Positions 24,060-31,738 of a stretch of DNA of 34,672 nucleotides are shown piece after piece. The stretch spans positions 1 through 34,672 of the forward strand of contig CAILLA010000261.1 in NCBI GenBank assembly GCA_903834925.1. Reading direction: 5' to 3'. Made by a program: the position numbers and the translations under genes. The notes beneath the pieces are model-generated. The model did no database searches. It was given only the letters and a program-made list of their open reading frames with translations, and was not told where the DNA came from. Origin of the DNA: an uncultured Schlesneria sp. (lineage in GTDB: Bacteria > Planctomycetota > Planctomycetia > Planctomycetales > Planctomycetaceae). Within the stretch, counting starts at the first letter, position 1; every line of letters begins with the position of its first letter.

Positions 24060-26327
24060 ATGCCTGATTCTTCCCGACTAGAATTTGCCGTCGCTCGCCG
24101 AATTTCAATTCAAGGTGTCGTTCAAGGTGTCGGGTTTCGTCCCTTTGTGTTTCGCCTGTCCCAAATTCATCAAATTCAGGGTTGGGTGTTTAATGGGAAC
24201 GACGGCGTCGAAATTCTTGCAGAAGGACGGAACTCCGATGTCGATGCCTTTCTGATGTCCCTTGGTTCACAATCGCCCGCCGCAGCCTACATCACAAAAG
24301 TCGTTATTCGAGAAGTTGTTCCCGAAGGATTATCCGATTTTCAAATCCTGGACAGCCGCTGCGAATCGACTCCGACTGTTCGTATCTCGCCAGATCTGTG
24401 TATCTGCGAAGAGTGTTTGCGGGAATTGCGAGACCCATCCGACCGACGAAGCCATTATCCCTACATCAATTGTACCCATTGCGGACCCCGTTATTCGATC
24501 ATCAAAAACCTGCCCTACGATCGGCCTAACACGACGATGGCCGCATGGAAAATGTGTCCCTCTTGCCAGCACGACTATGACAATCCGCTCGTCCGACGCC
24601 ATCATGCTCAGCCCATCGCCTGTGAATCCTGCGGGCCAGGCTACCGATTGATCGAGGGGGATCTGACAACTGACGAAAACGAACGGGCCATCCGTCGAGC
24701 GGCGGAATTACTCGCAACCGGAAGCATCGTCGCCGTGAAGGGGTTGGGTGGTTATCACCTGGCCTGTGACGCAAACAATCCCACAGCCATCGCTGCTTTA
24801 CGCGAACGGAAATTCCGCAAGGAACGCCCCTTCGCTCTGCTGGTTCGAAGCCTGCAGGAAGCTCACCAATACGTCGTGCTGTCAAAAAGTCACGAACAGC
24901 TGCTTCAAAGTGTCGCCCGACCAATCGTACTGGCACCCGCCAAAATCGAGTTGCCATTAGTTTCACCCGATAATTCCATGCTGGGAGTCATGCTCCCCTA
25001 TGCACCGATCCATCATCTCTTGTTTGACTTTGGGGCACCCGGCCCTTTGGTATTGACGAGTGGTAATCGATCGAGCGAACCAATTGCCTACCGCGACGAC
25101 GACGCAATTAATCGACTGACCGGAATCGCCGATGCCATTTTAATCGGAGATCGTCCGATCGCCCGTCGTGTTGATGATTCCGTCGTCGCCGTTCGAAACG
25201 ATAAACCATTTATGATCCGTCGTGCTCGGGGAAATTCTCCCGGTGTAGTCTGCGAACTATCAACCGTCGACCCGATTCTCGCAGTAGGAAGCGATCTCAA
25301 AAATGCCATTGCTCTCGTCGTCAGAGGCCAGGTGTTTGTCAGTCAGCATATCGGCGATCTCGGAGACTGTGAAACGGACGGATCCTTCCAGAACACCGTA
25401 CATGACCTGCTTGCCATGTACGAAATCAACTCCTCCGAATTGACCATCGTTCATGATTCTCACCCGCAGCTTACATCGACCAGGTTCGCGCTCAGTTTAC
25501 CTGCCCGTCGACACATCGCCGTTCAGCATCATCACGCACACATCGCCAGCGTTCTGGCCGAACGAAATCTCTTGAACGAACGAGTCGTCGGAGTTGCATT
25601 TGACGGAACCGGACTGGGGACCGACGGAACAATCTGGGGAGGTGAGTTCTTCGTCGGCAGTGTTTGCGACGGCTTCGAACGCTGCCATTCGTTACGACCG
25701 GCCAGAATCCCTGGAGGCGATGCGGCGGCACGGTATCCCGTTCAAGCCGCGGCAGGGTTCTTGGCCGAACTGAACAACCTTCCCGACTTGACGAAACTAC
25801 CATTTCATTTTCCCAAGCGGTTTACCGATGCCACGAAGTTAGTCGAAACGAAACTTCGATGTTTCGTTTCGACATCAATCGGTCGGCTGTTCGACACGGT
25901 CGCCGCACTCGTCGGTTTTCTCCGAGAATCAACATTCGAAGGCCAGGCCGCCATCTGGCTTGAACATCAGGCGGGACAATCCCCGCCACAAGCTCCGTAT
26001 CCTTTTCCAGAGCTCGACTATCGTCCGCTATTAAGCGCCATCATTTCAGATCGCCTCGCCGGCCGCCCGATCTCCGAAATCGCCTCGGCCTTCCACGCCG
26101 CAGTCGTCACAGCCACCGTTCAAAAAATCCTTCAGTTATGTCGAGACAGAACCGTTAACGCCGTCGTCTTTTCAGGAGGCGTCTTTCAGAACGAATTGTT
26201 GTTCAAATCGCTTCTGAATGAATTCGAGCGCCATCCTGAGATTTGCGTCTTGATCAACCAGCAAGTCCCCGCCAACGACGGCGGCATCTGCGTCGGCCAG
26301 GCCGCTCTCGGACTTCTTCAAGAATAG
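24060..26327 (+). CDS. hypF: Carbamoyltransferase HypF ([NiFe]-hydrogenase maturation)
   Basis: The 755-residue protein has the complete HypF architecture. It begins with an acylphosphatase-like domain (QGVVQGVGFRPFVFRL, about 18-33), then a zinc-finger block with four CxxC pairs (C116/C119, C138/C141, C166/C169, C188/C191). A YrdC-like domain follows (AVKGLGGYHLACDANN, KFRKERPFALL), then the Kae1-like carbamoyltransferase domain with VQHHHAHIASVLAE, VAFDGTGLGTDGTIWGGEFF and a final VVFSGGVFQNELL. HypF turns carbamoyl phosphate and ATP into carbamoyl-adenylate and loads HypE, the source of hydrogenase cyanide ligands. Length equals that of well-known HypF proteins and no residue looks lost. 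Neighbours are unrelated, so the other hyp and hydrogenase genes would have to be elsewhere. There is no clear Shine-Dalgarno sequence. Confidence 0.96.
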   Translation: MPDSSRLEFAVARRISIQGVVQGVGFRPFVFRLSQIHQIQGWVFNGNDGVEILAEGRNSDVDAFLMSLGSQSPAAAYITKVVIREVVPEGLSDFQILDSRCESTPTVRISPDLCICEECLRELRDPSDRRSHYPYINCTHCGPRYSIIKNLPYDRPNTTMAAWKMCPSCQHDYDNPLVRRHHAQPIACESCGPGYRLIEGDLTTDENERAIRRAAELLATGSIVAVKGLGGYHLACDANNPTAIAALRERKFRKERPFALLVRSLQEAHQYVVLSKSHEQLLQSVARPIVLAPAKIELPLVSPDNSMLGVMLPYAPIHHLLFDFGAPGPLVLTSGNRSSEPIAYRDDDAINRLTGIADAILIGDRPIARRVDDSVVAVRNDKPFMIRRARGNSPGVVCELSTVDPILAVGSDLKNAIALVVRGQVFVSQHIGDLGDCETDGSFQNTVHDLLAMYEINSSELTIVHDSHPQLTSTRFALSLPARRHIAVQHHHAHIASVLAERNLLNERVVGVAFDGTGLGTDGTIWGGEFFVGSVCDGFERCHSLRPARIPGGDAAARYPVQAAAGFLAELNNLPDLTKLPFHFPKRFTDATKLVETKLRCFVSTSIGRLFDTVAALVGFLRESTFEGQAAIWLEHQAGQSPPQAPYPFPELDYRPLLSAIISDRLAGRPISEIASAFHAAVVTATVQKILQLCRDRTVNAVVFSGGVFQNELLFKSLLNEFERHPEICVLINQQVPANDGGICVGQAALGLLQE

Positions 26328-26534
26328 CTCCGCCGCGATGCCAGACAGCATCATCCCCCAGATTCCTCAGTTGATTATCTTTCTCATAAGTCCCATAGGT
26401 CGTATACGGCTTATAAGTCCGATTCTTCAAAATCCCCATTCTGCCTATGACGGGCGGTTTTCGATCGCAGTCCGATCTGTCGAAAGTTCGCAGGGTGTGG
26501 TCGAGTCTTCGAGGTCCACACCAAGACGTCAATC

Positions 26535-26600
26535 GTTGTGCGCGGTCTCCCGACCCCCGCACTCGCGACCGACCGAAGGTCTCCTCTTTTGAAATCCTCG
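26535..26600 (+). repeat. Solo arm of the 926-1083 inverted-repeat family
   Basis: GTTGTGCGCGGTCTCCCGAC through GACCGAAGGTCTCCTCTT matches the left arm at 926-979 with few changes and continues with a similar GAAATCCTCG end. The complementary arm is missing, so this is a half element or decay product. Confidence 0.7.
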
Positions 26601-26606
26601 ACAAAA

Positions 26607-26681
26607 AAGTTGGCCAACTTGGCCAAGTTCCTTATTTCATAGGCTTTTTGCGGGTTTGAAGTTGGCCAACTTGGCCAACTT
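26607..26681. repeat. GGCC-palindrome element, copy A
   Basis: Two arms built from AAGTTGGCCAACTT (itself a perfect 14-bp palindrome) plus GGCCAA half-units flank a ~29-bp T-rich centre containing AGGCTTTTTGCGGG. Copy B at 27293-27368 has the same arms and a related centre in the same orientation. Confidence 0.8.
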
Positions 26682-26717
26682 CGTGCCTACGCGTGACATC
26701 GAATTCGATTCAGGATT

Positions 26718-26967
26718 TTTAACCACGGATAACCCAGTGCGGGCTTCGCCCGCAACCTAAACACGAGAAGAATTTGAACCACAAAAAAATTCCAGTCGAG
26801 GCGAGCCGGGGTGCGTTAGCCCCCGGATTCTTTTCTTCAACAAATTCATCGCAGCGTACGACGAAATCCAACGTTAGTACTACGGATGGCCACTGATAAA
26901 TCCCAAAGACCAATACAAATTTTCTATTGCATCATATCAGTGGGTATCAGTGCTATCCGTGGTTAAA
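26718..26967. repeat. 250-bp unit bounded by 14-bp perfect inverted repeats
   Basis: TTTAACCACGGATA at 26718-26731 is repeated inverted at 26954-26967. Inside are a small GCGGGC-TTC-GCCCGC hairpin (26739-26753) and the structured hairpin at 26801-26832. It contains no coding frame, in keeping with a non-autonomous, MITE-like or dispersed repeat. Confidence 0.55.
26801..26832 (+). repeat. Structured hairpin repeat, copy 1
   Basis: GCGAG then CCGGGG-N8-CCCCGG then ATTCTT. The flanks and the loop length match those at 27950-27980, where the stem differs by a compensatory G-C to T-A pair. Confidence 0.55.
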
Positions 26968-27292
26968 TCTTCTTACCAAACTTCTTGACGTCCGTGACCG
27001 GATTGAAAATCGCATCGCCATAGGAAATTTCTTCCCTTCGTTCCCTTCCTTAACTTCTGTTCAAAATCTTCTGTTCCATTCTGCTGTCATTCCGCCCGCA
27101 ACAAGATTTGATCGAAAAGTTCGCGCGAGTTCGACAGACTTCGACCGAGTTCGATCGACTTCGACATTTGACATCGAAATCCAATTAAGAGTTTTTGAAC
27201 ACGAATCACGCGGAAGGGGGCTGATCAGGCAAGATGTAATCATGGTTTTCGCGTTGTCTCCATCTCAAAAACTTATTCCCAGTCCTCAAAAA

Positions 27293-27368
27293 AAGTTGGC
27301 CAACTTGGCCAAGTTCCGTGTTTCCTAGGCTTTTTTGCAGGTGTGAAGTTGGCCAACTTGACCAACTT
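27293..27368. repeat. GGCC-palindrome element, copy B
   Basis: Second copy of the element at 26607-26681 in the same orientation, with arms nearly identical (one GGCC is GACC in the right arm) and a diverged centre (TAGGCTTTTTTGCAGG). Confidence 0.8.
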
Positions 27369-27719
27369 CATCCTAATGTTCTGCCGAAATCAGTCGCATC
27401 GAAAGTTGATGTAAAAGTTCGATCGAGCTCGAATCCCATCAATCCTCACAGGCGAGCCGGACAGTCTAAAACCTTCGACTCATCTTAAATTGTCTAACCA
27501 CGACTTTCTCAGAACTACTCTCTCGCCGTTTCGGTGCCGCCCCCTGTATTCGTACGACGAACCGCCACGGATCACCCAACGCCTCAACGGCACGCCACGG
27601 TGAGCCGCGTTAAATTCATACCAAGATGTCAAAGATCAAAATCGCTGTATTACATCACAAAACCGAGATCGCCTCCGAACTTCGAGGCACGGGTCCCAAT
27701 CTTGCTCCCAGGCGAGCTG

Positions 27720-27847
27720 GGCAGCCGAAACGGCAGAAAGTTGATGAGTAGAAAGTGGTAAGTAGACCGGACCAAGATAAGGAAATCTAGGTCCTGATTT
27801 TTCTACTCTCGACTCGCTACCAACAACTCTCTCGACGCTTCGCCGCC
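27720..27847. repeat. Imperfect inverted repeat of the GCCGAAGCGGC family
   Basis: CCGAAACGGCAGAAAGTTG with a following GAGTAGAAAGT (27724-27757) is mirrored by TTCTACTCTCGACTCGC with CAACTCTCTCGACGCTTCG (27801-27842). Related single copies lie at 630-660, 2667-2686 and 27513-27534. Confidence 0.5.
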
Positions 27848-27949
27848 CCCTGGATTCTTCGCTTTCCCACCCTCTGTGTTTAAAACAACTCACTCCCACC
27901 CCGGATTCTTCGTCAGTAAAAAATGTCACCCGAAAACAAACAAGACCAT

Positions 27950-27980
27950 GCGAGCCGTGGATGTCAATCCACGGATTCTT
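27950..27980 (+). repeat. Structured hairpin repeat, copy 2
   Basis: GCGAG then CCGTGG-N8-CCACGG then ATTCTT. The stem covaries with copy 1 at 26801-26832 while both flanks stay the same, which suggests that the folded form is maintained. Confidence 0.55.
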
Positions 27981-28172
27981 CGACCTCATTTTGCCTCAAT
28001 CCACTCTTCCCCCCGGACGGATATGATTCATTTCTCGCTACTTCAGGTTAAATAACAAAAAAAAGAGAATACTAAAACCGACAAGAAGCGACAACAGTAT
28101 TAAAAATGTCGGCTCACTTGTCAATGCAAAAATACGCGAAGATTCTTAACGTTTGGAAGGTGTTCAAGAATT

Positions 28173-28218
28173 CCGACACTAGCAGCGTCGCCCACGTGGC
28201 CGACGCTGCTAGCGTCGG
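28173..28218. repeat. Long hairpin repeat (18-bp stem)
   Basis: CCGACACTAGCAGCGTCG / CGACGCTGCTAGCGTCGG with a 10-base loop and one mismatch. A second member begins at 34652 and is cut by the window end. No gene lies just upstream on either strand and there is no U-tract, so a terminator role is doubtful. Confidence 0.7.
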
Positions 28219-28310
28219 CAAGGTTACAGGGCACAGGAATGCAACGGAAAACAGACTTCAGCCATTGTGAGCTGTCTCGGTTTTCATGATGGCAGAAGGT
28301 GAGTGTCTTG

Positions 28311-28510
28311 TTAGATATTTCGATTGCGGAGTTGATCTTGAAGTTGCTCCAACAACGTCTTCAACTGCTAATCGCTGCGTTCCGATAATTCCTCACGAGT
28401 TGATTCCGTCGCTCCAACCAACCCCTGTAACGTCTTGATTCGCCCAAAAAGCTCCCCGATCTCGATTCCTTCTACTCGGCCTACCTCGCGACCTTCTTCC
28501 CGACCTTCTC
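28311..28510 (-). pseudogene. Remnant of an Rpn family nuclease (C-terminal end only)
   Basis: On the minus strand a frame reads EGREEGREVGRVEGIEIGE, then LFGRIKTLQGLVGATESTRE, ending QLRDQLRNRN-like as LQDQLRNRNI with a stop at 28311-28313. This is the linker and tail of the intact Rpn protein at 1091-2065 (LFGRIKTLQVLVG.GESTREELS). A TAG replaces the Glu codon before QLKTLLEQL, and the nuclease domain is missing: upstream sequence joins the unrelated fragment at 28623-28985. It is a truncated, inactive relic of a second Rpn copy. Confidence 0.8.
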
Positions 28511-28622
28511 TTTCAGACGGTTCGTCACCACAACATCTTTCTTAGTCCCGGCAACCAGCTCGCCGAGTTTCCGGCCAGTCCGCTGTTTCTCAACAATCGT
28601 ATTGTCACCGTGCTTCGCGTCG

Positions 28623-28985
28623 TCACTGTACGAGCGAAACCTCCCGCAACCGACGGACTTGGGCGGCGACGTGCTGGATGTTGAAATGCCAGTCCGTCCC
28701 GGCCGGGGTCGTGCTGCCAAGGGTCTGTTCAATCGTGTTTCCGTTGGGTGTGGCGTAGATGACCAGCCGCGTCGGTCGGGCCGGATCGTACTTGGCGGGC
28801 GCGTTAACAACTACACGCACCCCATCGGCAAGCCACTCTTCACGAACTTGTTCATCAAACCAGGCACTTCGATGAAATCCTGGCAACGTAGCAGGCGGTG
28901 TGGCGAGCAAGATAAAGGCGACGAAGGGGGTCAGCATCGATGATCTCATCACAGCTTTCGACGATTTGGCATCATGTGCCAACAC
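28623..28985 (-). pseudogene. N-terminal fragment of a secreted protein, probably truncated
   Basis: The frame gives 120 residues; from its second Met it reads MRSSMLTPFVAFILLATPPA, a good signal peptide. It continues to RPTRLVIYATPNGNTIEQTL and DWHFNIQHVAAQVRRLREV, a segment typical of planctomycete secreted hypothetical proteins of hydrolase type that are much longer. It then stops after eight unrelated bases, and the following sequence leads into the Rpn relic. The 5' end of the gene overlaps the 85-bp repeat also found at 32612-32696. It looks like a gene start left behind after a deletion or rearrangement. The full-length family is remembered, not searched. Confidence 0.55.
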
Positions 28986-29017
28986 TCTGAACCTTCTGCC
29001 ACTGCGAGTTAATGTTG
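28933..29017. repeat. 85-bp duplicated segment, copy 1
   Basis: AGCATCGATGATCTCATCAC through CTTCTGCCACTGCGAGTTAA recurs at 32612-32696 at the same length with only about four substitutions. This copy covers the start codon area and upstream region of the truncated secreted-protein gene. Confidence 0.9.
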
Positions 29018-29078
29018 TTACGCATCGACAAGGCTACCCGACGCCGGAATGCGATGGTAAATAGAGTTCTTCGGGTTT

Positions 29079-29105
29079 GAGACTTGACTCATTGAGTCAA
29101 GTCTC
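29079..29105. terminator. Perfect 13-bp-stem hairpin
   Basis: GAGACTTGACTCA-T-TGAGTCAAGTCTC forms an almost perfect palindrome with a one-base centre. It has no U-tract and does not directly follow a gene, so it could equally be a protein-binding palindrome or part of a repeat. The type assigned here is tentative. Confidence 0.3.
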
Positions 29106-29115
29106 AGGAGTTCTG

Positions 29116-29250
29116 CAAAAGTAGCCTTCTCACTCCGCCGAGAAGAAAGCCGAATTGCCATTGACCTTGTGATCCATCGGGGCTTTCAAGTGGCAGCCGA
29201 AGACTGCTGCAATTCGGCTATCGTCTCGGCGGAGCGACGCGGCTACTTTG
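29116..29250. repeat. 135-bp inverted-repeat (MITE-like) element
   Basis: Left arm CAAAAGTAGCC..CTCCGCCGAGA..AGCCGAATT and right arm AATTCGGCT..TCTCGGCGGAG..GGCTACTTTG are imperfect reverse complements over about 40 bp each, separated by ~50 bp. There is no coding content. The layout resembles the element at 926-1083 but the sequence is different. Confidence 0.75.
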
Positions 29251-30028
29251 GTCTAAGGCGAAGCCCTCGATGGAGTTCTTCAATTGAGCGCTGCCCCGGT
29301 TTCGATGATGGCTGAATACTCGGAGGAATTGCGTGGCTAGGGACACTCTCCGTTTCCCGCCCGCCGACGCCAGGTTGACACAACGGTCACTCAACGCTTT
29401 TACGATATCGGCGTTAGAAAGATTCTATTGGAAACGTGCAGCCCGAATTCTTTACCCATTCTCGAAAAGAACAGTACCTCCGAGGTCGAGGTCGAAACTC
29501 ATTCCGGCTGGTCAGTCAAACATACAGGGAAATGCTGCGATAGCCACGCTTGATCCAATCGCCAGCGATCCCAGGACGGCGCCACTGCTCAATTAAATCA
29601 TGGGGCCCAAAGGCAAGCCACGGGTTTGCGATGAAGTTTCCTTTTGGACCAGTAGGTCGGCAAAATCAACTTGAGTTTGCGTTCCCAATGCGAGTTAATT
29701 CATTTCCAATTTCAATAGACATTGTGGATGATATATGATATCCTTAAATCAATCGCCGACCAGGTTTGAAAGATGTCTCATTTACACAAGATAGCAACGG
29801 GTAGACAAATAGGACTTTTGGTCAAGGCTCCGTTCAGTCGATTCAAGGTTTATTTGCCGCAGCCACTGTAGCTCGTAGCGATGTCAGGCTTCGTTCTCGG
29901 GCATTGAGAGAGTACGATGCCCGTTGTTATTGCAGCATTCACTCTGGGACCCGAAATTCAGTCGTTCAGGTTAATTTCTCCCAATTTGTCACGTGGTGCT
30001 CGTTCAGTGATTTTTAAGCAAGCGGATT

Positions 30029-31738
30029 ATGCTCTCTACGGCAACGATACACGACGACCGGACACCCAACGGGGAACAGGCGAAAGCGCTCGGGGCGTTT
30101 TACACAAATGAGCAAGTCGCGGATTTCCTTGCCTGGTGGGCCATTCGATCCAAAACCGATACTGTAATGGACCCCAGTTTCGGGGGTGGGGTTTTTCTTT
30201 CCGCGGCATTGAGGCGAATTCAACGGTTTGAAGGGAACCCTCGGACGAGTGTCTACGGTGTCGAACTGGATCAGGACGTCTACACTCGAACGGCAGAAAA
30301 GTTCGTTGAAGAACACTCGCTTAATCGAGAACACCTCATCTGTGACGACTTTTTTAATGTCGATGCAAAGATCACTGGCAAAGTCAGCGCCATCATCGGC
30401 AATCCCCCGTTTATTCGTTACCAACGATTCACGGAAGAGGGGCGTCGGCATGCATTTGCCCGCGCAAAATCGAGGGGTGTTGAACTGCCGAAGCTGAGCA
30501 GTTCGTGGGCGCTTTTCCTCGTTCATTCCATTTCGATGCTGCAACCGGGGGGGCGGCTTGCAATGGTCTTGCCGATGGAGGTTGCACACGCAAAATACGC
30601 TCGTCCGGTGCTCGAGCATTTGCGACAGTCGTTTAAGTCCACAACGTTTCTCACGTTTCGGTCGAAACTCTTTGAGGATCTCAGCGAAGATACGGTGTTA
30701 ATTCTGGCGGATGGAAACGAAAATGGGCCGGGATCGTTTCAATTACGAGACTTTGCCCACCCGAGTTTGTTGGCGAATGTCGCGTCTTGCGGGCGGTTTC
30801 GCGTCGCCGGAAGTCAAGCCGTAAATGCGGATGCAATCGCCAATGGTCACTCGAGGTTGATTGAATACCTGTTACCCCGAAAAGCCAGGGAATTGTATTG
30901 CGAACTGAAGGCGTCTCGCCGGACGAGTCGACTTGGTGAATTGGCCGATGTGGGAATCGGTTACGTCACTGGCGCCAACGATTTTTTTCATTTGACGCCT
31001 GATGAGGCTCGTAAGCGTTCGATCCCCGACGAGTTCTTGAAACCAGTGGTCAGACGTGGACGCGCTCTCGTGGGTCTGAAATTCACGCAGTCTGACTGGA
31101 ACATCGCCGCAAATGACGGTGAAGCAGGGTTTCTCTTACACATCAAAAAGGGCCAGCCGTTGCCCCCGAGTGTGGAAGAATATCTCAAAATTGGCAGAGA
31201 AAACGGAGTCGCAGATACCTACAAATGTCGCACTCGATCGCCTTGGTATTCTGTCCCACATGTTCATCGGCCCGATGCATTTCTGAGTTATATGAGTGGG
31301 CTGTCGCCATACTTGGTGGCAAACCAGGCCAATGCCTATGCGCCGAACAGTCTTCACGTTTTGCGCATCCATCCAATGACCTTCTTGACCGCAGAGTCGG
31401 TCGCAGCCCTGTGGCACACTTCACTCACTCGACTCAGTGTTGAGATTGAAGGGCATCCTCTTGGGGGAGGAATGTTGAAGCTTGAGCCAACCGAGGCGGA
31501 AAACGTGCGCGTTCCCTACCCAGACGATTCTGATCTCATTCTGCTCGATTCGATCGCAGATGAATTGGATGAAATGTCTCGCAAAAACGGACATGCGGCC
31601 GCAGTTGCCCGAGCGGATGAACAACTTCTTTGCAAAATGATTGGTCTCAGTCAATCTGACTGCAAACTGTTAAACTCAGCGGCCGAACAATTGCGTGCAC
31701 GTCGAGGATACGGGAGTCCTTTGAATGAGCTTGCTTGA
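30029..31738 (+). CDS. N6-adenine-specific DNA methyltransferase (type II restriction-modification)
   Basis: A 569-residue class I SAM-dependent methyltransferase. Motif X is GAFYTN (22-27), motif I DPSFGGGVFL (D48-P-S-F-G-G-G), the acidic motif II is VYGVELDQD, and motif IV is NPPF (125-128) within AIIGNPPFIRYQRF, typical of N6-adenine methylases of the gamma, TaqI/Eco57I-like order. The C-terminal half (about 300-569), with LADVGIGYVTGANDFFHL, looks like the target-recognition region of such enzymes. It should methylate adenine within an unknown recognition site. The next frame starts inside its end (14-bp overlap) and is a damaged restriction endonuclease, so this appears to be the surviving half of a type II system. 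The sequence is intact throughout. Confidence 0.9.
   Translation: MLSTATIHDDRTPNGEQAKALGAFYTNEQVADFLAWWAIRSKTDTVMDPSFGGGVFLSAALRRIQRFEGNPRTSVYGVELDQDVYTRTAEKFVEEHSLNREHLICDDFFNVDAKITGKVSAIIGNPPFIRYQRFTEEGRRHAFARAKSRGVELPKLSSSWALFLVHSISMLQPGGRLAMVLPMEVAHAKYARPVLEHLRQSFKSTTFLTFRSKLFEDLSEDTVLILADGNENGPGSFQLRDFAHPSLLANVASCGRFRVAGSQAVNADAIANGHSRLIEYLLPRKARELYCELKASRRTSRLGELADVGIGYVTGANDFFHLTPDEARKRSIPDEFLKPVVRRGRALVGLKFTQSDWNIAANDGEAGFLLHIKKGQPLPPSVEEYLKIGRENGVADTYKCRTRSPWYSVPHVHRPDAFLSYMSGLSPYLVANQANAYAPNSLHVLRIHPMTFLTAESVAALWHTSLTRLSVEIEGHPLGGGMLKLEPTEAENVRVPYPDDSDLILLDSIADELDEMSRKNGHAAAVARADEQLLCKMIGLSQSDCKLLNSAAEQLRARRGYGSPLNELA

Larger units (their letters stand above)
26328..28310. other. 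~2-kb repeat island without intact genes
   Basis: No supportable coding frame. In order: a CATAAGTCCCATAGG/CTTATAAGTCC short-repeat patch (about 26388-26425), a solo arm (26535-26600), two GGCC-palindrome elements (26607-26681, 27293-27368), a 250-bp inverted-repeat unit (26718-26967), TCGA-rich degenerate repeats (about 27108-27175), structured hairpins (26801-26832, 27950-27980), an inverted repeat (27720-27847) and a long hairpin (28173-28218). From 27985 to 28170 the sequence is AT-rich and featureless. Confidence 0.6.
28986..30028. other. ~1-kb intergenic region before the methyltransferase
   Basis: No supportable gene. It holds a perfect palindrome (29079-29105), an inverted-repeat element (29116-29250), a TTTCGATGATGGCTGAAT motif (about 29300) also seen near 33697, and a CGGCGTTAGAAAGATTCT patch (about 29411) that recurs near 32540. 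From 29460 to 30028 nothing is recognised. A small control-protein gene for the restriction system was looked for and not found. Confidence 0.5.

Noticed and set aside
28481-28810. Minus-strand 109-codon frame
   Set aside because: It spans the junction between the truncated secreted-protein gene and the Rpn relic and matches neither in frame; a by-product of the rearrangement.
29333-29596. Plus-strand 87-codon frame before the methylase (possible control protein)
   Set aside because: No helix-turn-helix signature and it contains a repeat shared with about 32540; not a C protein.
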